Below, piece after piece: positions 1 to 7,873 of a stretch of DNA of 43,109 bases. The DNA comes from a virus. The stretch covers positions 1 through 43,109 of IMG/VR virus record IMGVR_UViG_3300025108_000115. One strand, written 5' to 3'. Each line of letters starts with the position of its first letter. Within the stretch, counting starts at the first letter, position 1. Under the pieces are notes generated by a model that had not been told where the DNA came from, searched no databases, and saw only the letters and a program-made list of their open reading frames with translations. The translations under genes and the position numbers were made by a program.

Positions 1-1
1 G

Positions 2-2203
2 TTTTCCACTACAGCCGATGGTGCGTCATCACCAACCGAGCGCCTACGAATCGAGAGCTCGGGTAAAACTACCATTCAAGGCGTAACAGTTGGCCTTGGT
101 GGAAGTGCCGTTTCAACTAATACGGCGGTTGGTACTGATGCTCTAAATGCAAATACCACTGGGCTTTCTAATGTTGCCATTGGTTATGGTGCCTTAGAGT
201 TGAACACTACTGGCAAAAGAAATACGTCTGTCGGACTTAATTCTCTCAAGGCCAACACAACTGGTGATGATAATAGTGCTTTTGGCAGAGAAGCTCTCCG
301 TAATAACACCACTGCTAGTAACAACGTAGCTACTGGATACCAAGCTCTCTATTCAAACACTACAGGTACTGAAAATACAGCTAGCGGTTGGCAAGCTCTT
401 TTTACCAACACTACTGGATCGCATAGTACTGCCACCGGAGCTGCTGCACTCTATTCCAATACAACTGGAACTGGAAATACTGCGTTTGGAAAAACTGCTC
501 TCTACTCCAATACCACTGGTGCTAGCAACGTAGCAGTGGGAAGACGTGCTCTTGAAAACAACACCACTGCTGATTTCAACACAGCTTACGGAACATCTGC
601 TCTCTTTACCAACACTACTGGTACTGGAAACACAGCTACTGGAGGAGAAGCTCTCTACTCCAATACCACTGGTAATAACAACGTAGCCAACGGACTCGAA
701 GCTCTCCGTGCCAATACCACTGGGTATCAAAACGTAGCTGTCGGACAAAGAGCTCTCTATTCCAACACCACTGGTTATAGCAATATAGCTATTGGAGAAA
801 ACTCTCTACGTTCAAATACCACTGGACGGGAAAACATTTCTGTTGGACGGTGGTCTATGTATTACAACACCACTGGTAATAACAACGTAGCTACCGGATT
901 CAAATCTCTCCATTCAAACACCACTGGAGCTTGGAACACAGCTAACGGATACGACACTCTCCGTTTTAACACCACTGGCAGTGACAACGTAGCTACCGGA
1001 TCCGGTGCTCTCGCTAGCAACACCACTGGTAGTTCCAACGTAGCTAACGGAGTCAATGCTCTTGCTCTCAACACCACTGGTATTTCTAACGTAGCTACCG
1101 GACTCAGTGCTCTTAATTCCAACACCACTGGCATTGAGAATACATCCGTAGGACGTATGTCCATGTATAACAACACAACTGCTAGTGGTAATACTGCCCT
1201 TGGCACTAATAGCCTTTACAGCAATACTACTGGCGTTAGCAATGTTGCAGTTGGTCTTTCAGCTCTTTATTCCAACACCACAGGTAGTTTAAACGTAGCT
1301 AACGGATACCAATCTCTCTTTTCCAATACCACAGGTACTGAAAACGTAGCTTACGGACCTTATGCTCTTTATAAAACCACCACAGGCATTAGAAACGTAG
1401 GCATCGGAAGTCACGCTCTCTTTTACTCCACCACTGGTAGTTACAACACAGCAATTGGTGATTATGCTCTCCTTAATAACACCACCGCTTCCAATAACAC
1501 AGCAACTGGTTATGAAGCTCTTGCGTATAACACCACTGGTTCTAACAACGCAGCATTTGGTTATAAAGCATTAGAAGATAACACCAGTGGTTATAACAAC
1601 CTAGCTGTTGGACATCATGCTCTCAAATCCAACAACACTGGACACGCTAATACTGCGGTGGGTCAAGGTGCTCTATATGCTTGCACCGGAATAGGTAAAG
1701 GAAATACAGGCATTGGTCACGGTGCGCTTGCTAGCCTTACAACAGGTAGAGCAAATACAGAAATTGGCGGTGTTAATGTCAACGGTAGCTGGGCACCTGC
1801 TTTCACTGTCACAACACACGATAATCGCTTTGTTGCTGGGTCATCACTCGTTACAAACGCTTACGTCAAAGTATCTTGGACCGTTACCTCAGATGAACGC
1901 GATAAGATGAACTTTGCTCCAGTACCTCATGGTCTGGACTTTGTTAATCAGCTTAAGCCAACTGCATATCAGTTCAAGGTAGATCGTGACACTGAAGAGC
2001 CACATGGTGATGTCCGTTATGGCTTTAAAGCACAAGATATTCTTGCTTTAGAAGGTGACAACCCCGTCATTATTGATACCGAAGATGCTGACAATTTAAG
2101 GTATAAAGGCGAAAGCCTTGTTCCTGTACTGGTTAATGCCATACAAGAGTTGACTGCTATGGTCAAAGAACTTCAAACTGAAATCAAAACACTTAAAGGT
2201 TAA
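2..2203 (+). CDS. Tail fibre, C-terminal part (5' end outside window), with S74 self-cleaving chaperone
   Basis: The frame is open from base 2, so this is the 3' part of a longer gene. It is dominated by about 32 tandem 17-residue units of the type SNTTGxxNVAxGxxALY, which resemble the beta-roll repeats of trimeric adhesin heads. The last ~110 residues are an intramolecular chaperone of the endosialidase / peptidase S74 type: the cleavage-site motif TSDERDK (Ser codon 1889-1891), then LKPTAYQFK, YGFKAQDI and a C-terminal coiled coil (IQELTAMVKELQTEIKTL). In this family the chaperone drives trimer folding and then cuts itself off. The first ATG/TTG-type start in the frame (near 200) lies inside the repeats and is not the true start. 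The N-terminal half is probably the open frame at 42346-43109. The fibre should bind the host surface. Confidence 0.9.
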   Translation, partial: FSTTADGASSPTERLRIESSGKTTIQGVTVGLGGSAVSTNTAVGTDALNANTTGLSNVAIGYGALELNTTGKRNTSVGLNSLKANTTGDDNSAFGREALRNNTTASNNVATGYQALYSNTTGTENTASGWQALFTNTTGSHSTATGAAALYSNTTGTGNTAFGKTALYSNTTGASNVAVGRRALENNTTADFNTAYGTSALFTNTTGTGNTATGGEALYSNTTGNNNVANGLEALRANTTGYQNVAVGQRALYSNTTGYSNIAIGENSLRSNTTGRENISVGRWSMYYNTTGNNNVATGFKSLHSNTTGAWNTANGYDTLRFNTTGSDNVATGSGALASNTTGSSNVANGVNALALNTTGISNVATGLSALNSNTTGIENTSVGRMSMYNNTTASGNTALGTNSLYSNTTGVSNVAVGLSALYSNTTGSLNVANGYQSLFSNTTGTENVAYGPYALYKTTTGIRNVGIGSHALFYSTTGSYNTAIGDYALLNNTTASNNTATGYEALAYNTTGSNNAAFGYKALEDNTSGYNNLAVGHHALKSNNTGHANTAVGQGALYACTGIGKGNTGIGHGALASLTTGRANTEIGGVNVNGSWAPAFTVTTHDNRFVAGSSLVTNAYVKVSWTVTSDERDKMNFAPVPHGLDFVNQLKPTAYQFKVDRDTEEPHGDVRYGFKAQDILALEGDNPVIIDTEDADNLRYKGESLVPVLVNAIQELTAMVKELQTEIKTLKG
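149..1775 (+). repeat. 51-bp (17-residue) tandem repeats in the tail fibre
   Basis: About 32 consecutive units can be read, most starting with (S/N/T/A)NTTG and ending with (A/S)L(Y/F/R). The conserved positions are N-T-T-G, N-x-A-x-G and A-L. At the DNA level, phrases such as AACACCACTGG and GCTCTCTA recur but the units are not identical. Unit 31 is one residue longer and unit 32 is degenerate. Copy number could change by recombination. Confidence 0.9.
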
Positions 2204-2205
2204 TT

Positions 2206-2424
2206 ATGGAAACTCTTACTGCCGAACAAATTGCACAAAACTACAGTGCAGCTCTTGATAGCGTCACAGTTATTACTGAACTGATGGCTCTTGATTCACG
2301 TAATGCTGATCAAACAGCAACAGTTGCACGTAATGTTGAGCACCTTGAACTTATGGTCGCCAAAGATTACTGGACTACAGAAGATCTTGCACCACTTAAT
2401 GCAGCTATTACTGCTGGCTCCTAA
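2206..2424 (+). CDS. Small acidic hypothetical protein
   Basis: A 72-residue protein starting two bases after the fibre stop, so it is probably translated with the fibre. It is acidic and predicted helical (LTAEQIAQNYSAALDS, VARNVEHLELMVAKDYW), with no Cys, membrane segment or signal peptide. Its position beside the fibre suggests a tail or fibre accessory role, which is an inference from context only. I do not recognise a named family. Confidence 0.7.
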   Translation: METLTAEQIAQNYSAALDSVTVITELMALDSRNADQTATVARNVEHLELMVAKDYWTTEDLAPLNAAITAGS

Positions 2425-2440
2425 TTTAAAATAGACAATC

Positions 2441-2755
2441 ATGGCTACAACCACTACTTGGAACATCGCTTCACTTGACCGCGAAACAGCTGACGGTTAT
2501 GTATTTACCGCTCATTTTACTGTTAATGCTTCTGACAACACTTATAAGTCAGGAGTTTACGGTTCGGTTGGCTTTGAAAAGCCTGAAACCCTTGTACCTT
2601 TTTCTGATCTCACAGAAGAGACAGTTGTGGGCTGGGTAAAGGCAAAGCTTAACGAAGAAAACGAAGATACTGTTTCTAATATTGAAGCATCACTTCAAAC
2701 ACAACTTGACGAGCAAGCAGCTCCTACTAAAGCATCTGGTCTTCCTTGGTCTTAA
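2441..2755 (+). CDS. Conserved phage protein of DUF7936 type
   Basis: A 104-residue protein with the pattern WNIxxLDRETADGYVFTAHFTV, then GVYGSVGFEKPE, LTEETVVGWVKAKL and the C-terminus ASGLPWS. I recognise this from many marine phages, where it is carried near tail or lysis genes (DUF7936-like; the family name is from memory). No enzymatic motif is visible. It lies between the fibre and the endolysin. Confidence 0.75.
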   Translation: MATTTTWNIASLDRETADGYVFTAHFTVNASDNTYKSGVYGSVGFEKPETLVPFSDLTEETVVGWVKAKLNEENEDTVSNIEASLQTQLDEQAAPTKASGLPWS

Positions 2756-2774
2756 TTATAAATACAATTGACAG

Positions 2775-3446
2775 ATGTCTTTTCTAATTGATGCAGCTAA
2801 ATACTATTCTGCTCTACCCCATCAGGATGCCGCTTGGGAGTATCTTTGGGCATCAGTTGATGACTACACCCAAGACTGCTTTATAGATGCCTACAGGGAC
2901 GCCCCAGAGGCCCCTGAAGGTCTCATTACCTTAGACATCTTTGAACAACTCACAGGATACTCTGCTTCCTTGTTTACACAACAAGAGGCAGATGACTGTA
3001 ATCGTCTTCTAAGAGAAACTGAGTTTGATACTTGTATTGTTTCTACTCGGATGTTGATGGCTAACATCCTTCATGAGACTTGTAATCTCAAATATATGAA
3101 GGAGATTGCTGATGGTTGGGCCTACGAAGGTAGGTCTGATCTAGGTAATTATCAGCAAGGTGACGGACCACGCTATAAAGGTGCTGGTGTTCTCCAACTA
3201 ACAGGTCGCTACAACTATCAGCGTTTCTGTAATGATGTTGGTGACACGAGAGTAATGGAGGGTGTTGATTACGTCAGTAATGTTTACCCCTTCATGAGTG
3301 CTAAGACCTGGATCATAGAAAATAACTTACTGCATATCGCACAAACTGAAGGCTTCGATGCTGTTTGCCGTCGTATTAATGGGGGTTGGAACGGTTACGA
3401 CGATCGTCTAGCTAAATATAACATCTGCCGCCGTGTTATTTTCTAG
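2775..3446 (+). CDS. Endolysin, glycoside hydrolase family 19-like
   Basis: A 223-residue protein that should cleave peptidoglycan at lysis. The catalytic His-Glu pair of GH19 enzymes is at about H100-E101 (MANILHETCNLKY). The family signature RYKGAGVLQLTGRYNY is at about 133-148, and the conserved INGG at about 201-204. There is no signal peptide or membrane segment, so access to the wall needs a holin or another export route; small membrane proteins follow at 3531 and 4590. Chitinases share this fold, but a phage lysis cluster makes a muramidase-type role more likely. Confidence 0.85.
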   Translation: MSFLIDAAKYYSALPHQDAAWEYLWASVDDYTQDCFIDAYRDAPEAPEGLITLDIFEQLTGYSASLFTQQEADDCNRLLRETEFDTCIVSTRMLMANILHETCNLKYMKEIADGWAYEGRSDLGNYQQGDGPRYKGAGVLQLTGRYNYQRFCNDVGDTRVMEGVDYVSNVYPFMSAKTWIIENNLLHIAQTEGFDAVCRRINGGWNGYDDRLAKYNICRRVIF

Positions 3447-3530
3447 CTATTGACGCCCTTTGAGTCGAAATGTAGCAAGCGTATTTATACAACCTAGCTC
3501 ATAAATTATTACACTTTATTTATTATTAAA

Positions 3531-3761
3531 ATGATTGAAATCCTTGGGGTTAAACTTAGCCTAGAAGCTATTGGTTTCCTTGCTGCCTTTGTTGCTTCTG
3601 AAGTTATTGCTTCTTCAAAGCTCAAAGAAAACTCAATTGCTCAATTAGCTAAATCCCTTATCGATACCTTAAAGCCTTCTCGCAAGGAAGATGAGAAGGT
3701 TGCCGAGATCCGTAAAGCTACCGAGTTATTGACTCGCACCCTTCGTAAATTAGGAGAGTGA
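3531..3761 (+). CDS. Small membrane protein, holin candidate
   Basis: 76 residues with one hydrophobic segment (about residues 11-28, EAIGFLAAFVASEVIA) followed by a charged helical tail rich in Lys and Arg (LKPSRKEDEKVAEIRKATELL). Its size, single membrane span and place next to the endolysin fit a holin or similar lysis protein. It also lies directly before the small terminase gene, as the T7 holin does. Assignment rests on topology and context, not on a recognised family. Confidence 0.6.
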   Translation: MIEILGVKLSLEAIGFLAAFVASEVIASSKLKENSIAQLAKSLIDTLKPSRKEDEKVAEIRKATELLTRTLRKLGE

Positions 3762-3764
3762 CCA

Positions 3765-3995
3765 ATGACTAAAAGAGCTGGTGAAGAGCTATTTGATGAG
3801 TTGCATTCACTACTAACTACAGAGTTGCTTACCCGTATCAAATCAGGTGAAGCATCCACTGCTGATCTTAGAGCTGCCATTGATTGGTTATCTAAAAATG
3901 ACATCACGGGAGTAGCTTTTGAGGGTAGCCCCTTGGCCAGCCTTGCTGGTCTGATTCCTGAGCTGAACTTTGAAGATGTTCAGGAGCACATCTAA
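3765..3995 (+). CDS. Small terminase subunit (DNA maturase A, T7 gp18-like)
   Basis: 76 residues. The pattern MTKRAGEELFDELHSLLTTE, then IKSGEASTADLRAAIDWL and SKNDITGV, and an acidic end (ELNFEDVQEHI) matches small terminase proteins of T7-like phages, which recognise the concatemer and recruit the ATPase-nuclease. It follows the holin candidate by three bases and its stop overlaps the next ATG (TAATG). The partner is the large subunit at 6152-7873, unusually 2.2 kb away with small genes in between. Confidence 0.75.
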   Translation: MTKRAGEELFDELHSLLTTELLTRIKSGEASTADLRAAIDWLSKNDITGVAFEGSPLASLAGLIPELNFEDVQEHI

Positions 3996-4300
3996 TGGCA
4001 CATGCTGGAGGATCTAAATCTAGCCGAGCTTATAAGAAGAGCCCAAAAGCTGCAGCTAAGAAGCGTGCATATGATCGCGCCTACAGCAAAAAGATGATGG
4101 GCTCCAAGGCTGGAGATACAGCTACTAAACGTAAGCACAACAAAGAAGCTGCTGAGCGTTGGAAAGAACGCAAGAAACGGGGCATCGCTGGTAAAGGTGG
4201 GCCTGACATGAGCCACACCAAGAGTGGCCGCATGGTGGCTGAAAACAAAACAAAAAACCGAGGCCGGAATGGTAAGAACGGCAAATCAACCCGTAAGTAA
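3995..4300 (+). CDS. Highly basic small protein
   Basis: 101 residues, very rich in Lys, Arg, Ser and Gly, with GPDMSHTKSGRMV near residue 67 and a basic tail (KNRGRNGKNGKSTRK). Proteins with the DMSHTKSG phrase occur beside packaging genes in many phages; the function is unknown to me. The charge suggests nucleic-acid binding or a minor packaged protein. The start overlaps the previous stop (TAATG), so it is probably translationally coupled to the small terminase. Confidence 0.7.
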   Translation: MAHAGGSKSSRAYKKSPKAAAKKRAYDRAYSKKMMGSKAGDTATKRKHNKEAAERWKERKKRGIAGKGGPDMSHTKSGRMVAENKTKNRGRNGKNGKSTRK

Positions 4301-4317
4301 TTTTATTAAATGAGCCA

Positions 4318-4584
4318 ATGGATACTCCCCGAAGCCTCATGCATGATCTTCTCTGCTTTCGTTCTAGCGATGCTAAGCGTCTATTCAGAGAAAATATTAA
4401 GGCTCGGGATGGTTATATGTGTGTGTACTGTGGATCCTCTGAAAATTTAACGGTAGACCATATTCGCCCTAAATCCAAAGGTGGGGGTGATACTGCCGAC
4501 AATCTGGTGACGGCTTGTCGTCCCTGCAATCAAGCGAAGGGATCCATGCATGTTGACGTCTTTATGCAATCACAAATAGCTTAA
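4318..4584 (+). CDS. HNH endonuclease
   Basis: 88 residues with a complete small HNH fold: C35 and C38 (CVYCGS), the catalytic DH pair at D47-H48 (TVDHIRPKSKGG), Asn at about 62 (DNLV) and the second zinc pair C67/C70 followed by N71 (CRPCNQAKG). HNH nucleases beside terminases help packaging in several tailed phages, and free-standing HNH genes are also homing nucleases. Its place between the two terminase genes favours the first, without proving it. M8 (4339) is an alternative start. Confidence 0.85.
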   Translation: MDTPRSLMHDLLCFRSSDAKRLFRENIKARDGYMCVYCGSSENLTVDHIRPKSKGGGDTADNLVTACRPCNQAKGSMHVDVFMQSQIA

Positions 4585-4589
4585 TTAAT

Positions 4590-4799
4590 ATGTTAGAGGC
4601 CGCTGTTGCTATAGGCATCGCCGTTTCAACAGGATTAGGTGTGTTTGCTTCTCGAATTAATACCCGTGTAAATCAAATTGAATTACGTGTCGCGGAGAAG
4701 TATATCCCTAGAGAAGAAGTCTCTCTAATCCTCACTCGGTTCGAAGATCATATGGTCCGAATCGAATCCAAACTTGATAACCTTATCTCTAAAGATTAA
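4590..4799 (+). CDS. Small membrane protein with coiled coil, possible holin or spanin-like
   Basis: 69 residues: an N-terminal hydrophobic segment (about 3-20, EAAVAIGIAVSTGLGVFAS) followed by a long amphipathic helix (RVNQIELRVAEKYIPREEV, MVRIESKLDNLIS). This layout, one membrane anchor plus a soluble coiled coil, is common in marine podovirus lysis and packaging clusters. It could be a holin, antiholin or spanin; the sequence does not decide. Its stop directly abuts the next ATG. Confidence 0.65.
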   Translation: MLEAAVAIGIAVSTGLGVFASRINTRVNQIELRVAEKYIPREEVSLILTRFEDHMVRIESKLDNLISKD

Positions 4800-5018
4800 A
4801 TGTCTGCTGAAGTATTTACAGCTGTCGTCCGCCCAGCTACTACGTTCTCTACTGAGCGTAAAAAAGGTGGATCATATGTCCTCACTTCTACTGCCGTAAC
4901 CGCCCTGACTGCTGTTACTACAGCCTCTACAGTTTCTGATGTTTTGGCAATCCTGTCTACTGTGACTAAGGATTCCCATGCAGTGACTGCTACTTCCTTC
5001 GGCAAGGTGTCACGCTAA
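4800..5018 (+). CDS. Hypothetical Thr/Val/Ala-rich small protein
   Basis: 72 residues with a Thr/Val/Ala-rich middle (STAVTALTAVTTASTVSDVL) and a basic patch near residue 20 (TERKKGGSY). No known motif, cysteine or clear membrane span. It starts immediately after the previous stop and its stop overlaps the next start (TAATG), placing it in a tightly packed chain of small genes before the large terminase. Product unknown. Confidence 0.6.
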   Translation: MSAEVFTAVVRPATTFSTERKKGGSYVLTSTAVTALTAVTTASTVSDVLAILSTVTKDSHAVTATSFGKVSR

Positions 5019-5095
5019 TGCCAAACGGTAAAGGTACATATGGATCAAAGGTGGGCCGCCCCCCTACTAAAAAGAAAGGTAAAAAGAAAAAATGA
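5018..5095 (+). CDS. Tiny Lys-rich protein (25 aa)
   Basis: ATG 5018 to TGA 5095. It reads MPNGKGTYGSKVGRPPTKKK and then more Lys and Gly. The phrase MPxGKGTYGxxVGRPP recurs as a tiny gene near packaging genes of many phages (from memory). The start overlaps the previous stop (TAATG) and the stop overlaps the next ATG, which supports real translation. Very basic; role unknown. Confidence 0.65.
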   Translation: MPNGKGTYGSKVGRPPTKKKGKKKK

Positions 5096-5217
5096 GTCTT
5101 TACCGCAATATTAACAAGCGTAAGAAGGCTGGTACGTCTCGCTCTAAAAAGAAATCAACTGTATCGGCTAAGGCCTATTCAGCAATGAAGAAAGGATTTC
5201 CTAAAAAGAAAAAGTAA
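5092..5217 (+). CDS. Tiny basic protein (41 aa)
   Basis: ATG 5092 to TAA 5217. It begins MSLYRNINKRKKAGTSRSKK and ends in a Lys-rich tail. Similar short proteins starting MSLYRNI are common in marine phages beside terminases (from memory). It overlaps both neighbours by a few bases in stop-start junctions, a sign of a coupled gene chain. Confidence 0.65.
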   Translation: MSLYRNINKRKKAGTSRSKKKSTVSAKAYSAMKKGFPKKKK

Positions 5218-5501
5218 TGATTAAGTTCCGACTCAATGAGTTTCGGGACATTGCTAGATGGCTGGATAAGAAATTACCCGGCCCTCTGGCCTTTTTCCTG
5301 AAAGGCTGGTTATGGGGCCTAGAAGAGCGTTACATAGATGCCAAGGTAGATGCAGCCTTAGAGAAGGCTATCGCCCCTCACAGGCCCCCAGAGCCGACGC
5401 TCACGGCTCCTACGTTTACATCCACTCCCTCCGAAGTTGAGGGCTTAGATATAATTTCTTTGTCTTATAAAAATGGAATTCAAGAGGAACAGGAACACTG
5501 A
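5217..5501 (+). CDS. Hypothetical protein
   Basis: 94 residues, with an aromatic and basic N-terminal half (FRDIARWLDKKLPG, PLAFFLKGWLWGLEERYID), an amphipathic helix (DAKVDAALEKAIAPH) and a Pro/Thr-rich tail. PLAFFLKGWLWGL could sit at a membrane surface, but it is short for a spanning helix. It overlaps the following gene by 29 bases. No family recognised. Confidence 0.6.
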   Translation: MIKFRLNEFRDIARWLDKKLPGPLAFFLKGWLWGLEERYIDAKVDAALEKAIAPHRPPEPTLTAPTFTSTPSEVEGLDIISLSYKNGIQEEQEH

Positions 5502-6138
5502 CTATTTGTTTAACACTCTTACCTCAAATAAAATCAATCAGATGAGTGGTGGCAAGATCCCCAAGATGTCACCACAACAAGCTTCTGGTCTAATTGGCTC
5601 CTGGATGGTTGAAACAGGTGATCCAACTCTTCAAAACTTAGATGTTGTTGAAAAGGTAGCCGGAGCTGGTAGAGGGTTATCTCAATACACAGGCACTCGT
5701 CGTATACCTTATGACCTGCAACGCTCTCAAGCTTTATCTCAAGGGGTTGATGTTAATTCGCCTGAGTGGCAACTGCAATACTTTGCTGATGAATATGCAG
5801 GCAAGTTTGATCAGCAAGGACGCTCCCTTATCGGCTGGACTCAAAACCTAGAACGAGCTCCACAGAATCTTTCCCCTGCTGAATACGCTCAATACTATAC
5901 GGGTTCTGCTCAGGAAGGTAAGGGCTATTTTAGGCCAGGTGTTCCTCATACAGAACGTCGACGTCGAGCTGCTGAACAAGTGTTTAAAGCGTATGGAGTC
6001 CTACCTCCCCAACCAGAACAAACAATCTTAAATATCCCCCAGATTAAACAAGGTCCTCCTGTTAAAGCCACTCCTGCTGTTGAAACTAATCCCCTATCTA
6101 TTATCGTAGATTCTGCTAGAAACTTTCTAGGGATATAA
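5473..6138 (+). CDS. Phage tail-lysozyme-like protein
   Basis: 221 residues. The central region ASGLIGSWMVETGDPTL (about residues 37-53) followed by GAGRGLSQYTGTRR (about 65-78) and a WQLQYFADE stretch matches the 'tail lysozyme' fold of phage virion enzymes (PF18013 type), where the Glu in the first motif (METGD here) is catalytic. It then has RRRRAAEQVFKAYG and a Pro-rich tail. It probably opens peptidoglycan locally at infection or assists lysis. Its position just before the large terminase is not the usual T7 place for an ejection-core lysozyme. Confidence 0.7.
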   Translation: MEFKRNRNTDYLFNTLTSNKINQMSGGKIPKMSPQQASGLIGSWMVETGDPTLQNLDVVEKVAGAGRGLSQYTGTRRIPYDLQRSQALSQGVDVNSPEWQLQYFADEYAGKFDQQGRSLIGWTQNLERAPQNLSPAEYAQYYTGSAQEGKGYFRPGVPHTERRRRAAEQVFKAYGVLPPQPEQTILNIPQIKQGPPVKATPAVETNPLSIIVDSARNFLGI

Positions 6139-6151
6139 TTAGTGATAATGA

Positions 6152-7873
6152 ATGGACTTAAATGAACTAGACCAGAGGATGAAGGGTGACTTTAAAGTCT
6201 TTCTAACACTCGTCTGGCAAGAATTAAATCTACCCCGCCCAACTCGCGCTCAGTTATCTATAGCTGACTATCTACAAAATGGACCCAAACGATTACAGAT
6301 TAGTGCCTTCCGAGGAGTTGGAAAGTCTTGGATTACAGCTGCCTTCGTACTTTGGACACTCTACAATGACCCTGATAAAAAGATCATGGTTATCTCAGCT
6401 TCTAAAGAAAGAGCAGATAACTTCTCTATTTTCTGTCAAAAATTAATCCTTGATATCTCATGGCTGAACCACCTTGGACCCAAAGACTCCGATCAGCGAT
6501 GGTCACGTATCTCCTTCGACGTTGGTCCTGCCAAACCTCACCAGGCACCGAGTGTCAAGTCTGTCGGCATTACAGGACAGATGACTGGGAGTCGTGCCCA
6601 TTTAATGGTTTTTGACGATGTGGAAGTACCATCCAATGCCGCCACGGACATGCAACGTCAGAAGCTTCTCCAACTTGTAACTGAAGCTGAATCAATCCTT
6701 ACACCTGATGACGACTCTAGAATTCTCTTCCTTGGTACACCACAGACAACATTCACGGTCTACAGAAAACTGGCTGAGCGGTCCTATAGACCTTTCGTCT
6801 GGCCGGCCCGTTACCCCAAGAGTGATAGCGGATACGAGGGTCTCCTTGCACCCCAACTGGTTGCAGACCTTGAGAAAGGAGTGGAGAGAGGGACACCCAC
6901 CGACACCAGATTTAGTGACCTAGATCTTATGGAAAGAGAGGCCGCTATGGGTCGCTCTAACTTCCAACTTCAATTCATGCTCGACACTAGCTTGTCTGAT
7001 GCTGAGAAGTTCCCCCTTAAGTTCCAAGACCTAATCGTTACCTCCTTAGGTAATGAATGTGCAGAACGATATGCCTGGTCTGCTGATCCTAGATACATGA
7101 TCAAAGATCTAAACCCCGTAGGACTGCCCGGAGATCGCTTCTACGGGCCTATGTTCATTGATGAGGGTATGTGTGACTATCAGGAGACAATCGTCTCTGT
7201 AGACCCTTCTGGACGTGGCTCAGATGAGACTGTTGCTGTTGTTCTATCTCAAGCTAATGGGTATGTCTTCGTAAGAGATATGAAAGCCTTCAGAGATGGT
7301 TATAGCGATGCAACTCTCTCCGATATCGTTCGCCTAGGTAAAAAATACAAAGCATCTCGCCTCCTAGTCGAATCTAATTTCGGTGATGGAATGATCTGCG
7401 AACTATTTAATAGACACATTCAACAGATGGGAGCTAGCTTCTCTACAGAAGAAGTCCGAGCAACTGTCCGTAAAGAAGAAAGAATCATCGACACTTTAGA
7501 GCCGGTGATGAATCAACACAAACTAATTATTGATCCGAAGATCTTTGAATATGACTATAGTTCCAATCCTGAAGCACCTCCTGAGAAACGACTGGAGTAT
7601 ATGCTCGGATATCAGATGTCCCGTATGTGCAGAGAAAAGGGTGCTATTAAACACGATGATCGAATCGACGCCCTTAGTCAAGGAGTACAATGGTTTATCG
7701 ATAGCCTCGCTCAAAGTGCTTTCAAAGCTCAAGCAATACGAAAAAATGATGAATGGAAAGCAATGATGTATGCCTTCGAAAATGAACCTCAGATGGCTAC
7801 AGATGCTTTAGCTCTTGGTCAGTCCTTTAAACAACTTGCTTCGGTTGCTACGACTGGTGTTTGGGAGTGGTGA
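6152..7873 (+). CDS. Large terminase subunit (DNA maturase B, T7 gp19-like)
   Basis: 573 residues, close to the T7 gp19 size. The ATPase domain has Walker A RGVGKSW (about 54-60) and Walker B HLMVFDDVEVP (about 150-160), then a LFLGTPQT segment (coupling motif region). The nuclease domain has SVDPSGRGSDET (about 349), LLVESNFGDGM (about 407) and the acidic DDRIDALSQG (about 502). It powers DNA packaging through the portal and cuts concatemers. An ATG at 6148 is followed within a few codons by a stop, so the start at 6152 is preferred. The gene ends the packaging block; palindrome-rich non-coding DNA follows. Confidence 0.95.
   Translation: MDLNELDQRMKGDFKVFLTLVWQELNLPRPTRAQLSIADYLQNGPKRLQISAFRGVGKSWITAAFVLWTLYNDPDKKIMVISASKERADNFSIFCQKLILDISWLNHLGPKDSDQRWSRISFDVGPAKPHQAPSVKSVGITGQMTGSRAHLMVFDDVEVPSNAATDMQRQKLLQLVTEAESILTPDDDSRILFLGTPQTTFTVYRKLAERSYRPFVWPARYPKSDSGYEGLLAPQLVADLEKGVERGTPTDTRFSDLDLMEREAAMGRSNFQLQFMLDTSLSDAEKFPLKFQDLIVTSLGNECAERYAWSADPRYMIKDLNPVGLPGDRFYGPMFIDEGMCDYQETIVSVDPSGRGSDETVAVVLSQANGYVFVRDMKAFRDGYSDATLSDIVRLGKKYKASRLLVESNFGDGMICELFNRHIQQMGASFSTEEVRATVRKEERIIDTLEPVMNQHKLIIDPKIFEYDYSSNPEAPPEKRLEYMLGYQMSRMCREKGAIKHDDRIDALSQGVQWFIDSLAQSAFKAQAIRKNDEWKAMMYAFENEPQMATDALALGQSFKQLASVATTGVWEW

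Noticed and set aside
353-1206. Minus-strand open frames inside the fibre repeats
   Set aside because: They are low-complexity reverse readings of the tandem repeat; no start signals and a coding + strand.
4310-4450. 46-codon hydrophobic frame overlapping the HNH gene
   Set aside because: It starts at ATG 4310 and looks membrane-like, but lies wholly under the HNH gene, whose motifs are intact; no independent support.
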